The notes under the pieces: model-generated
Told to the model about the DNA's origin: nothing
Database searches by the model: none
Seen by the model: only the letters and a program-made list of their open reading frames with translations
In this document: one piece after another, positions 42,524 to 50,551 of the stretch
Numbering within the stretch: position 1 is the first letter of the stretch
How the letters are laid out: every line of letters starts with the position of its first letter
Program-made: the position numbers and the translations under genes
From: Verticiella sediminum
Lineage (GTDB): Bacteria; Pseudomonadota; Gammaproteobacteria; Burkholderiales; Burkholderiaceae_B
Direction of reading: 5' to 3'
Length of the DNA stretch: 64,000 nt
Assembly (NCBI RefSeq): GCF_007558815.1
Contig: NZ_VLTJ01000029.1
Location: forward strand, 496,001 to 560,000

Positions 42524-43498
42524 CTACAGGTCGAGAACCAGCTCGGCGGAACGCGAGCCCGAGCAGCAGACCATGATGCAATCGTTGCGCTGCCTTTCCT
42601 CCTCGGTGAGGTAATCGTCGCGGTGATCGGGCACCCCTTCGATGACGATGGTGCGACAGGTGCCGCACACGCCGGAGGAACACGCGTACTGCACATCGAC
42701 GTCGTTCTCCGTGAGCACGTCGAGAATGGTCTTGCCTGCCGGCACGCTCAGGCGCTGGCCGGTGCGCGCCAGCACGACGGCGTAGCCGCCCTGCGTGGCG
42801 GCCGGCCCGGCCGCGCCGAAGCGCTCGTAGTGCACCCGGGCCTCGGGACGGCCCGAGGCAGCGTCGAGGAACGCGTCGATCATGCCCTTCGGACCGCAGC
42901 AGTACACATCGGCCTCGGCGTCGACCTCTGCCAGCGTGCCGGGGATGTCCAACGGCCTGCCACGCTCGTCGTCCAGCCAGAGATCGAAGCGCCCGTGCCC
43001 GGCCTGCGCCAGGCGGCGCAGCTCCGCGACGAACGCCGCATGGCGCGCGGAACGCGCCGCATACACCAGGTGCCACGGCTTGCCGAGCGCACACAGCCGG
43101 CGCACCATGGCGAGCACCGGCGTGATGCCGATACCGCCGGCCAGGAAGAACGACGTGCTCGCCGCCTCGGCCAGCGGGAAGTCGTTGGCCGGCGGGCGCG
43201 CGTACATCAGCGAACCGACCCTGGGCACGTCGTGCATCCAGATCGAGCCGCCCTTGCCGGCCGCATCGCGCTGCACGGCGATCACATAGCGGTGCGTCTC
43301 GACCGGGTCGTTGAGCAGCGAATAGCTGCGCACGCGGGCCTCGGGCAGCAGCACATCGATGTGCGCGCCGGCCGTGAAGGACGGCAGCGGCCGGCCGTCC
43401 GGGTCCACCAGCTCGAACGAGACGATCTGGTGCGCTTCGTAGCGCAACTGCGCCAGTTGCAGGGCGACGCCTTGGGCCCCGGCATTGACGGATTCCAC
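42524..43498 (-). CDS. Oxygenase reductase, phthalate dioxygenase reductase type (FMN, NAD, [2Fe-2S])
   Basis: A 324-residue electron-transfer protein. R57-S-Y-S60 binds FMN, GGIGITP (121-127) the NADH side, and YCCGPKGMI the nucleotide. The C-terminal plant-type ferredoxin domain has C273, C278, C281 and C311. It passes electrons from NADH to the Rieske oxygenase whose gene ends 9 bp upstream. The domain order FMN-NAD-ferredoxin is that of class IA systems (VanB, OphA1). Confidence 0.93.
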   Translation of the reverse strand: MESVNAGAQGVALQLAQLRYEAHQIVSFELVDPDGRPLPSFTAGAHIDVLLPEARVRSYSLLNDPVETHRYVIAVQRDAAGKGGSIWMHDVPRVGSLMYARPPANDFPLAEAASTSFFLAGGIGITPVLAMVRRLCALGKPWHLVYAARSARHAAFVAELRRLAQAGHGRFDLWLDDERGRPLDIPGTLAEVDAEADVYCCGPKGMIDAFLDAASGRPEARVHYERFGAAGPAATQGGYAVVLARTGQRLSVPAGKTILDVLTENDVDVQYACSSGVCGTCRTIVIEGVPDHRDDYLTEEERQRNDCIMVCCSGSRSAELVLDL

Positions 43499-43507
43499 GG
43501 TGTCCTC

Positions 43508-44830
43508 TCAGGGGGTGTAGCCGAAGTCCGCGCCGAGACGAGCCTGCATATGGACTTGCTGATCCTCGTCCTGCCAGGACGTGCCGGCCGGCAGCGTCAG
43601 AGACACCGCACGCACCATCCACAAGTCGGGGTCGTCATGGCGCACCGGCCCTCCCTCACCGTTCTGCATCCGACGCACGTTCTCGAGCAGCATGCGGCGG
43701 GTCATCGCAATGCCCGTGTCGCTCACGCCCAAGTGTTCGCGCGAGCGATCGTAGATCGGCGCCACCCCCGACTGGCAGGCGGCATCCTGCACCCACAAAC
43801 CCGGCAGCCCCGAAAACCACGTCTTGGTCTGCGCGTCGTAGTCGAAGAGAAAAGCGGTGTCCAGGTTGAATTTGGTCCAGTACTTGGCATACGGCTGACT
43901 GGGCGGCCGCGGCGCATACGCGTGCTCGCTGGCGTGTCCGGTCTCGCGGCCTGCGTGGCCTTCCTTGAAAAGCTGGCGCGTGCGCGGATAGAGTTCACCC
44001 ACCGGACGATACGAGAACATGATGCACAGCGTGTTCTCGTCATCGATCGGCACCCAGGCATGCCCGCTGAGCTCGGGATACTTGGTCTGCGGCGGCACCA
44101 GCGTATAGAAGGGCAGCAGGAACTGGTTCACGCGCCAGTAGTGCGTCTGCTCGTCCAGCACGCGCCGCGAGGCGATGCTCATGCCGAAATCGTTGCGCTG
44201 GCATTCGAACACCGGACGCAGATCGCGCTTGGCGACCCAGTCGTTGATCGCGCCCTGCGAATCGATACGACCATGCAGGATGGCGGCGTGCGCCGAGTCG
44301 ATCTCGCCCTCGACCGCCTGCAGCCAGTTGCACTCCTGCACGCGGAAGCTGACGTGCACGTTTTCCTGCGGCACCAGGTTCCACTCGATATTGGGCAGCG
44401 CGGGCGGGCTCTCGGGGTTCGGCCCCATGTACGTCCAGGCGATACCGTTGCGCTCCACGCAGGGATAGTTCTTGATCCGCACGTTGTTCTTCAAGCGGCT
44501 GCTCTCCGGCTCGGCCGGCGTGTCCATCACCTTGCCGTCCACGCCGAATTTCCAGCCGTGATAGACGCAGCGCACGCCACAATCCTCGTTACGGCCGAAG
44601 ACCAGTGGCGCGCCGCGATGAGGACAGGCGTGGTCGATCAGGCCGAGGCGTCCTTCGCTGTCGCGAAAGGCGATCAGGTCCTCACCGAGCAGGCGCACGC
44701 GCTGAGGCTGGCCGTCGACCTGCAGGTCGGTGGCGGGGAGAAAGGGAATCCAGTAGCTGCGCATCAGGCGCCCCATCGGCGTATCCGGCCCGACGCGTAC
44801 GAGCAGTTCGTTGTCTTCCTTCGAAAGCAT
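43508..44830 (-). CDS. Rieske non-haem iron oxygenase, alpha subunit (phthalate 4,5-dioxygenase type)
   Basis: A 440-residue oxygenase. The Rieske cluster ligands are C69-P-H71 and C88-V-Y-H91. The catalytic iron site is seen in EGEIDSAHAAILHGRID with D178, H181 and H186. The long C-terminal region and NWLQAVEGEIDSAH resemble the phthalate-4,5-dioxygenase/vanillate demethylase class, which works as an alpha-only homotrimer with an FMN reductase. The start ATG at 44830 has GAGGGG 7-12 bp upstream. First gene of an eight-gene operon. The substrate is not evident: later genes (CoA transferase, aldolase pair, KstD-like) point to a ring-containing acid rather than simple phthalate. Confidence 0.92.
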   Translation of the reverse strand: MLSKEDNELLVRVGPDTPMGRLMRSYWIPFLPATDLQVDGQPQRVRLLGEDLIAFRDSEGRLGLIDHACPHRGAPLVFGRNEDCGVRCVYHGWKFGVDGKVMDTPAEPESSRLKNNVRIKNYPCVERNGIAWTYMGPNPESPPALPNIEWNLVPQENVHVSFRVQECNWLQAVEGEIDSAHAAILHGRIDSQGAINDWVAKRDLRPVFECQRNDFGMSIASRRVLDEQTHYWRVNQFLLPFYTLVPPQTKYPELSGHAWVPIDDENTLCIMFSYRPVGELYPRTRQLFKEGHAGRETGHASEHAYAPRPPSQPYAKYWTKFNLDTAFLFDYDAQTKTWFSGLPGLWVQDAACQSGVAPIYDRSREHLGVSDTGIAMTRRMLLENVRRMQNGEGGPVRHDDPDLWMVRAVSLTLPAGTSWQDEDQQVHMQARLGADFGYTP

Positions 44831-44845
44831 GTCTTGCCCCTCTTG

Positions 44846-44872
44846 TTGGCCCAACCAATTTGGTGGAGCCAA
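44846..44872. promoter_or_regulatory. Two GntR-type operators downstream of the Rieske promoter -10
   Basis: TTGG-CCCAA-CCAA (44846-44858) and TTGG-TGGAG-CCAA (44860-44872) are tandem 13-bp palindromes with centres 14 bp apart. They lie between the -10 and the start codon at 44830, the second touching the -10, so binding would block transcription. Confidence 0.65.
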
Positions 44873-44901
44873 TTCTATGCGGGCCCAAACTAGATAGTCA
44901 A
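44872..44901 (-). promoter_or_regulatory. Strong promoter of the Rieske operon
   Basis: On the minus strand TTGACT (44901-44896) and TAGAAT (44877-44872) are 18 bp apart, five of six matches to consensus in each hexamer. The start codon is ~42 bp downstream of the -10. Operators flank it on both sides. Confidence 0.65.
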
Positions 44902-44908
44902 TGGTTTT

Positions 44909-44921
44909 TTGGCTCTACCAA
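44909..44921. promoter_or_regulatory. Third GntR-type operator, upstream of the Rieske -35
   Basis: TTGG-CTCTA-CCAA lies 7 bp upstream of the -35. Its centre is 49 bp from the middle site and 63 bp from the far site, distances compatible with looping between dimers. From here to 45102 I see no gene; a minus-strand open reading with IEGIDTAVKGIEGRAY is unrecognised. Confidence 0.6.
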
Positions 44922-45102
44922 TTTAAAGGTAAGAAAGGCTTATCGAGCATTCCCGGGAGAATGCCTACCGTGATTTTCAGAAGGAAGTCCGCCTGGCCGG
45001 GACAGGCGTAGGCCCGGCCCTCGATGCCTTTGACGGCGGTGTCGATGCCCTCGATGTCGCTGGCGTTCGGGCGATGCCGACGGCGGGCCGGCCCAAGCCC
45101 GC

Positions 45103-46032
45103 TCAGTTCCTGTGCAGCGTGGCGCCGGGCCACTGCCCGGCCGCAACGAGCGAGTTTGCCGTGGCGGTCAACACCACGCGCGCTGCGAGCCCCACCGGCG
45201 AAAGTTCGTCATCGGACAGGCTGGCGATCAGGTTTCTGCGATGTGCATGCGCGTCGGCGATGGGCCAGCGCTGCTGTGCCTGCGCGCCTGGCCGCGCCAG
45301 GACGGCACCGGGCTGCACCGTGGCCGCTATCCCGGCGGTTACCGTATCCATCAGCATGGAGAAACCGTCGATCTCGGCGATCACGCGCGGCTCGACCCCG
45401 ACACGCTCGAACGCGGTGTTGATCAGCGCGCGCAGGCCATGGGGAGCCGAGGGCAGGACGAGCGGCACGTCGGAGATCTCCGCCAGCGTCACCGACTCTC
45501 CGCGTCGCGGCATATGGGGCAACGAGGGATTGCCCACGAGGTAAAGCCGCTCATCGAGCAGCGGCTGCGCCCAATACGGGGGGGCGCGCTCCCGGCCGAA
45601 GAGGATGGCGAGATCGATCTGCCGCGCATGAAGCATCGCGGTGAGGGGAATCGAGAGCGCTTCCACCACCCGCAGGCGCGCTTCCGGATACCGCTCCAGC
45701 ATGGCGCGCAGGAAAGGAACGCCCAGCACCGCCGCCGTGGACGGCGCCATGCCAACGCTGACGTGGCCCGATACCCGCCCGCTGCGCGCGGCCTCTACCG
45801 CATGCTCGGCATGACGCATGACGAGCTGGGCCTGGCGGAAAAAAGCCAAGCCCGCATTGGTGGGGACCACTCCGGTTGCGGTGCGCTGCAGCAAGCGCGT
45901 GCACAACTCCCCCTCGAGCCGGCTGATCTGCTGGCTGAGCGCGGAGGTGCCGATATCGAGCTCAACCGCCGCGCGGCCCATGCTGCCGAGTTCGACCGCG
46001 CGAACGAAATAGCGGATTTGACGGAATTCCAT
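45103..46032 (-). CDS. LysR-family transcriptional regulator (Nac/CynR-like N-terminus)
   Basis: A 309-residue regulator: MEFRQIRYFVRAVELGSMGR, AAVELDIGTSALSQQISRLE and the linker helix QLVMRHAEHAVEAAR at the N-terminus, then the inducer domain from GHVSVGMAPSTAAVLG, with DLAILFGRERAPPYW and VTAGIAATVQPGAVL. The opening MEFRQIRYFVRAVE and VGMAPSTA are seen in the Nac-like LysR branch common next to catabolic genes in Burkholderiales. Divergent from the MmgE/PrpD array at 46285 across a 252-bp gap, so it is the likely controller of that operon. Confidence 0.9.
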   Translation of the reverse strand: MEFRQIRYFVRAVELGSMGRAAVELDIGTSALSQQISRLEGELCTRLLQRTATGVVPTNAGLAFFRQAQLVMRHAEHAVEAARSGRVSGHVSVGMAPSTAAVLGVPFLRAMLERYPEARLRVVEALSIPLTAMLHARQIDLAILFGRERAPPYWAQPLLDERLYLVGNPSLPHMPRRGESVTLAEISDVPLVLPSAPHGLRALINTAFERVGVEPRVIAEIDGFSMLMDTVTAGIAATVQPGAVLARPGAQAQQRWPIADAHAHRRNLIASLSDDELSPVGLAARVVLTATANSLVAAGQWPGATLHRN

Positions 46033-46248
46033 GGCAAGGGGGCGAAGCGCCAGCGCAAGGCGATGTCACCCGAGGTTCTGGCGCCATGCCTGGGTTGAAG
46101 GAGTCGTTGCGACACCAGTCTGTTCAGCCCACCGCAACCGCTCGAATCTACCACGGGTGCCGGGTCGATGGGCGCCGGGTCGGTGCACACCCTTCACGAA
46201 TTCTAAACAGGGGTTGTCGATTGCGGTCTGGCCTTGTGAGGTGGGCGT

Positions 46249-46257
46249 TCCTAGACT
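46249..46257 (+). promoter_or_regulatory. Putative -10 region of the MmgE/PrpD operon
   Basis: TCCTAGACT at 46249-46257 matches the segment before the other LysR-linked operon (24643-24651); TAGACT would be the -10, 27 bp before the start codon. No good -35, as expected for an activator-dependent promoter. Confidence 0.3.
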
Positions 46258-46284
46258 CATCCCAGTTCAAGAAGAATTCTCGAT

Positions 46285-47658
46285 ATGTCCAGGAAAACCC
46301 TCACCACCGAATTCGCCGAGAAACTGCTCGCCATCGAATACCGGACGCTGCCCAGCGCCGCAGTCGATATGGCGCGCCAGGTGGTTCTCGACGGCCTGGG
46401 CGTCATGGTCGCCGGCGCGAACGAACCCCTGGGCGTGGGGCGGATCTCCATTGACTATGTTCGCGGCATGGGCGGCAGCGAACAGGCATCCGTCGTTACG
46501 GGGGGCTTCAAGACCGCCATGCAGAACGCAGCCTACGTGAACGGCACGTTGGCGCACGCGCTGGACTGGGACAACACATGGTATCCGCTGAATCATCCGA
46601 CCTCGCCGACGCTGCCGGCCATCCTGGCGATCGCCGAGCACCATCGGCTGCCGGGCGAGAGGGTCATCGAGGCGGTGGCCGTGGCCTTCGAGGTGCAGGC
46701 CCGCGTGCGCCTGGCGGCCACGGGCCTGAAGACCGGGCAGGGCTTTCACAAGCCCGGCACCACGGGCATCTTCGGTGCGACCGCCGGCGCCGCCAGGCTG
46801 CTGGGCCTATCACTGCCCCAGACGCTCGCTGCGCTCGGCCTGGCCGGGTCGCGCGCCGGCAGCCTGTCGCTGAACACCGGCACGATGACGAAATCCTCGC
46901 ATTCGGGGCATGCCGCACGCATGGGAGTCGAGTGCGCGGTGCTGGCACAGATGGGCTGGTCTGCGAGCACGGACGTCTTCGGCCCAAAGGGCTTCTTCGA
47001 TACCTTCCTGCATGGCGAGGCCGACCCCGGCAAACTCGTGGAAGGGTTCGCGGCCCCGCTGCGCATGGTGGAGCCCGGGGTCGGCTTCAAGAAATATCCC
47101 AGCAACTACTTCACTCACCGGCCGATCGACGCGGCGCTGGCGCTGCGCGCCGAACACGGTATCCGCGGTGAGCAGATCGACTCCGTCGAGGTCCGGTTTC
47201 CTCCGTTCGAGTACGTCAACCGTCCGGCGCCGCGCACGGGCCTGGACGGCAAGTTCAGCATCCAGTACGCCACGCTGGTCGCATTGCTGGACGGCGAGGT
47301 CACCATTGATTCCTTCACCAATCAGCGTCGCTTCGCGGTAGATGTCGAGGCGCTGCTGCCGTCGGTGAAGCTGGTCGTCGACCAGGCCATTCCCAGCGAG
47401 TTCGACGATACATGGGCGGTCGTCACGGTGCGACTCAAGGACGGCCGCGCGCCCAGTCTGAAGATGCGGGAGCTCTCGGGATGGGTCGGCCATCCGCTCA
47501 CGCGCGAGCAGCGGCTCAAGAAGTTCTTTGCCGCCACGCGCCATGCGCTCCCGGAGGATGCGGCGCGCGAGGTGCTCGGTTGCGTGGAAAGGCTGGATGC
47601 GCAGGACGACCTCCTTGGCGTGATGTCGATCCTGCGCGATGCACGCCATTGCGCATGA
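46285..47658 (+). CDS. MmgE/PrpD family protein, array member 1
   Basis: A 457-residue protein of the methylcitrate dehydratase / cis-aconitate decarboxylase superfamily. Active-site blocks: LDWDNTWYPLNHPTSPTLPA (Asp and His-Pro), FHKPGTTGIFGATAGAARLL (His), TMTKSSHSGHAARMGVE (Lys-His), FKKYPSNYFTHRPID (His). All expected acid-base residues are present, so it should be active. It leads an array of four adjacent paralogues. The substrate is probably a small dicarboxylate or tricarboxylate but not identifiable. The start ATG at 46285 is 27 bp after the putative -10. Confidence 0.9.
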   Translation: MSRKTLTTEFAEKLLAIEYRTLPSAAVDMARQVVLDGLGVMVAGANEPLGVGRISIDYVRGMGGSEQASVVTGGFKTAMQNAAYVNGTLAHALDWDNTWYPLNHPTSPTLPAILAIAEHHRLPGERVIEAVAVAFEVQARVRLAATGLKTGQGFHKPGTTGIFGATAGAARLLGLSLPQTLAALGLAGSRAGSLSLNTGTMTKSSHSGHAARMGVECAVLAQMGWSASTDVFGPKGFFDTFLHGEADPGKLVEGFAAPLRMVEPGVGFKKYPSNYFTHRPIDAALALRAEHGIRGEQIDSVEVRFPPFEYVNRPAPRTGLDGKFSIQYATLVALLDGEVTIDSFTNQRRFAVDVEALLPSVKLVVDQAIPSEFDDTWAVVTVRLKDGRAPSLKMRELSGWVGHPLTREQRLKKFFAATRHALPEDAAREVLGCVERLDAQDDLLGVMSILRDARHCA

Positions 47659-47698
47659 GTACGGAAGACGAGCAAACCAGCCGAACCAAGATATCCAC

Positions 47699-49120
47699 AT
47701 GTCCAAGACACAGACGATCGACGATCGCTATTCGAGAACCATCGCGCAGTTCGTGGCCGACCTACGCTACGAGGCCATTCCCCAGGAGGTGCGGGAGCGC
47801 ATGAAACTGCTCCTGCTGGATGCCTTCGGCTGCGGGCTCTATGGCGCGGCACTGGACTGGAGCCGCAGTCTGCAGCGGGCATGCGGCAGCGTGGACGATA
47901 CGCGCAAGTGCACCATCTGGGGCACCAGCCAGAAGCTCTCGGCACCGAGTGCTGCGCTCATCAACGGCACGCAGGTGCAGGGTTTCGAACTCGACGATGC
48001 CAATCACCGTGGCGTGGTGCATCTGGGCGCGGCAACGCTCTCGCCCCTGGTGGCCCTGGCCGAATCGCGCGGCGGCATGTCGGGCCGGGATCTCATCGTG
48101 GCGGCCGTGGCCGGCTACGAGATCGGCTCGCGCGTGGGCATCTGCATGACTCCCGATCACATCGGACAGGGCTGGCATCCCGCTGGCACCGTCGGCATTT
48201 TCGCCGCCGCCTGCGGCTCGGCGCGAGCCATCGGGCTGGATGCATCGCGTACTCAGTGGGCACTGGGACATGCGGGCTCGCAGGCCTCCGGGCTCATGGC
48301 GGCGCAGTACGGCGCCATGATCAAGCGTGTGCATGCTGGCCATGCCGCCGAATGCGGGATGATGGGCGCCCTGTTCGCCGAGGAAGGGCTGACAGGCATC
48401 GTGAATGTCTTCGAATCCGAGTACGGGGGCTTTCTCACGACCTACTCGCGTTCGAACGACCGCTTCCGGATCGAGGAACTGTGCGCGGGCCTGGGCACGC
48501 ATTGGGAGACCATGAATGTGTCGCTCAAGTTCTACGCTTGCGTGTTCAGCGGCCATACCGCGCTCGATGCCATCCGCGAGATACAGCAGGAGCGGCCCTT
48601 CGGCCCGGCGGACGTCGAGCGCATCGTGGTGCACGGCTCGAAGGTCACGATGGACCATGTGGGCTGGAAATACCGGCCAGAAGGGATGACCTCCGCCCAA
48701 CTCAACCTGCCGTTCTGCATCGCCACGCTGCTGCTCGAGGGCGACGTCTTCGTCGACCAGTTCACCCCCGAGTCGATTCACGACGCGCAGCGCATTGCCC
48801 TGGCCGACCGGGTGAAGGTCATTGAGGATGCGGCCATCACGGCGCGCGGTGCGCGCTATCGCCATATGGTTCGCGTGGAGGTCTTCTTCAAGGACGGGGG
48901 ACGGCTGGAGCGTACGGTCGAGGTGTCGCGCGGCAGCGAGAAGCGCTTCGCGCCTGCGGCGGACATCGTTGCCAAGTACGAGAAGCTCGTGCGCCACGTC
49001 CTGCCGACCCGGCAAATGGATGCGCTTCGCGAAGCCGTGCTGGACCTCGAGCGGCTGGACGACGCGGTGCGCCTGGGGCCGCTGCTGGCGCGTGGCCGAG
49101 GTGCTCTCGATGCCGCCTGA
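47699..49120 (+). CDS. MmgE/PrpD family protein, array member 2
   Basis: A 473-residue paralogue. Blocks: FELDDANHRGVVHLGAATLS (Asp kept; the His sits in VVHLGA rather than HPS), WHPAGTVGIFAAACGSAR, GAMIKRVHAGHAAECGMMGA (Lys-His kept) and LKFYACVFSGHTALDAI. The second and fourth blocks fit the family well. It starts at ATG 47699, 40 bp after member 1 stops; the ribosome site is weak. Sequence is clearly distinct from member 1, so the array is not a recent duplication. Confidence 0.9.
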   Translation: MSKTQTIDDRYSRTIAQFVADLRYEAIPQEVRERMKLLLLDAFGCGLYGAALDWSRSLQRACGSVDDTRKCTIWGTSQKLSAPSAALINGTQVQGFELDDANHRGVVHLGAATLSPLVALAESRGGMSGRDLIVAAVAGYEIGSRVGICMTPDHIGQGWHPAGTVGIFAAACGSARAIGLDASRTQWALGHAGSQASGLMAAQYGAMIKRVHAGHAAECGMMGALFAEEGLTGIVNVFESEYGGFLTTYSRSNDRFRIEELCAGLGTHWETMNVSLKFYACVFSGHTALDAIREIQQERPFGPADVERIVVHGSKVTMDHVGWKYRPEGMTSAQLNLPFCIATLLLEGDVFVDQFTPESIHDAQRIALADRVKVIEDAAITARGARYRHMVRVEVFFKDGGRLERTVEVSRGSEKRFAPAADIVAKYEKLVRHVLPTRQMDALREAVLDLERLDDAVRLGPLLARGRGALDAA

Positions 49121-49180
49121 CCGCCTCACCCTGTCCGCGGCTTCGATCCGACGCGATACGACGGAACGGAGCCGTTGACC

Positions 49181-50551
49181 ATGGACATGCACGCAACGGT
49201 ACCGAGCCTGACGCAGCGCCTTGCCGAGCATTTCGTCGGACCGCGCGCCGCCGCACCCGCCGAGGCTGCGCGTGTGACGGCAAGAAGCCTGTTGCTGGAT
49301 TACCTTGGGGTTGCGCTGGCGGGAAGTTCCAGCGAAAGCGGCCGGATCGCCCTGCGCTATGCGCAGCACGACGGCGATACAGGGCAGGCAAGCCTGATCG
49401 GCGGCGCAGGCGCAGGCGTTTCGGCGGAGCGGGCGGCCTTCGCCAACGCGATTTCCGCGCACAGCATCGAGCTCGACGATAGCGACGTGGACTCCTATCT
49501 GCACTTCAGTGCGCCGGTGGTGTCGGCTGCGCTCGCCGCTGCGCAAGTCGCCCACCGTTCCGGCCACATGCTGCTTGCAGCCATCGTTGCGGGCTGCGAA
49601 ATGATGCAACGCCTGAGCCGGGCCGCCAACCCCTCGCTGCGCGACCGGTGCTTTCACTCCACGGCGGCGATCGGCGTCTTCGGCGCCACCGTGGCGGCCG
49701 GTCGGCTATGGGACTTGCCGCCCGTGCAGATGGTCTCGGCCATCGGCCTGGCGGGCGCCCAGGCGGGCGGTATCCTCGAGTTCCATGGGCCGTCGATGCA
49801 GAAGCGCTTCAGCCCCGGGCCGGCGGCGCGGGGTGGCCTGACGGCAGCGCGCATGGCGCAGCTCGGCTACACCGGCCAGGACACGGTGCTCGATGGCCCG
49901 CGCGGCTTCCTGCGGGCTTTCACCGACCGCGCGGACGCCGGCGCGCTCGTGAAGGACCTCGATGTACCTTACCGGCTGGACATCGAGTTCAAGCCCTACG
50001 CCTGCGCACGCCCGATCCACAACGCCATCGACTGCGCGCTCGCCATCCGCGAGCGCCATCGGCCCGACCTGGAGCAGATCGAGACCATCGAGATCGCGCG
50101 CCATCCGTCATGGGCGCACAAGCACCGCAACCGCACGCCCGGCTCCTACCATGCCGCGCAGATGAGCCTCGAGTTCTCGGTGGCCGTGGCGCTCAAGGAC
50201 GGTGCGGCGCTGCTGGACCAGTATACGGAGCGCAACCTCGGGGACCGGCTCGTGCACCGGCTCATGTCGCGAGTGCATGTCGGCGTCGACCCGTCGCTCC
50301 AGCGCGGCGTCTCATGCCGTATGGTCATCCATATGCAGGACGGACGGCGCATGGTCCAGCAGGTCGATTACCCGCGCGGCTCGGTCCGCTGGCCATTGAG
50401 CGACCTGGAGCTCGAAGCCAAGTTCCGCACCCTTGCCGCGCCCGTTCTCGGCGAGGCAGGGACGGTGCGCCTGCTCGATGCCGTCGGGAACGTCGAAGCG
50501 TGCACCGACATCGCAGCGCTGATGGCCGGGACGCAGGTCATGCCGCCATGA
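49181..50551 (+). CDS. MmgE/PrpD family protein, array member 3
   Basis: A 456-residue paralogue with IELDDSDVDSYLHFSAPVVS, CFHSTAAIGVFGATVAAGRL, GPSMQKRFSPGPAARGGLTA (Lys kept, the following His replaced by Phe-Ser) and FKPYACARPIHNAIDCAL. This copy has the family-typical YHAAQMSLEFSVAVALKDGA C-terminal block. ATG at 49181 is used; a TTG six bases earlier is an alternative. Its stop overlaps the next gene start (ATGA), so members 3 and 4 are translated together and could form a heterodimer. Confidence 0.9.
   Translation: MDMHATVPSLTQRLAEHFVGPRAAAPAEAARVTARSLLLDYLGVALAGSSSESGRIALRYAQHDGDTGQASLIGGAGAGVSAERAAFANAISAHSIELDDSDVDSYLHFSAPVVSAALAAAQVAHRSGHMLLAAIVAGCEMMQRLSRAANPSLRDRCFHSTAAIGVFGATVAAGRLWDLPPVQMVSAIGLAGAQAGGILEFHGPSMQKRFSPGPAARGGLTAARMAQLGYTGQDTVLDGPRGFLRAFTDRADAGALVKDLDVPYRLDIEFKPYACARPIHNAIDCALAIRERHRPDLEQIETIEIARHPSWAHKHRNRTPGSYHAAQMSLEFSVAVALKDGAALLDQYTERNLGDRLVHRLMSRVHVGVDPSLQRGVSCRMVIHMQDGRRMVQQVDYPRGSVRWPLSDLELEAKFRTLAAPVLGEAGTVRLLDAVGNVEACTDIAALMAGTQVMPP

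Noticed and set aside
44922-45102. Possible coding remnant between the Rieske operators and LysR (minus-strand IEGIDTAVKGIEGRAY)
   Set aside because: No recognisable family, no start or ribosome site; not enough to call a gene.
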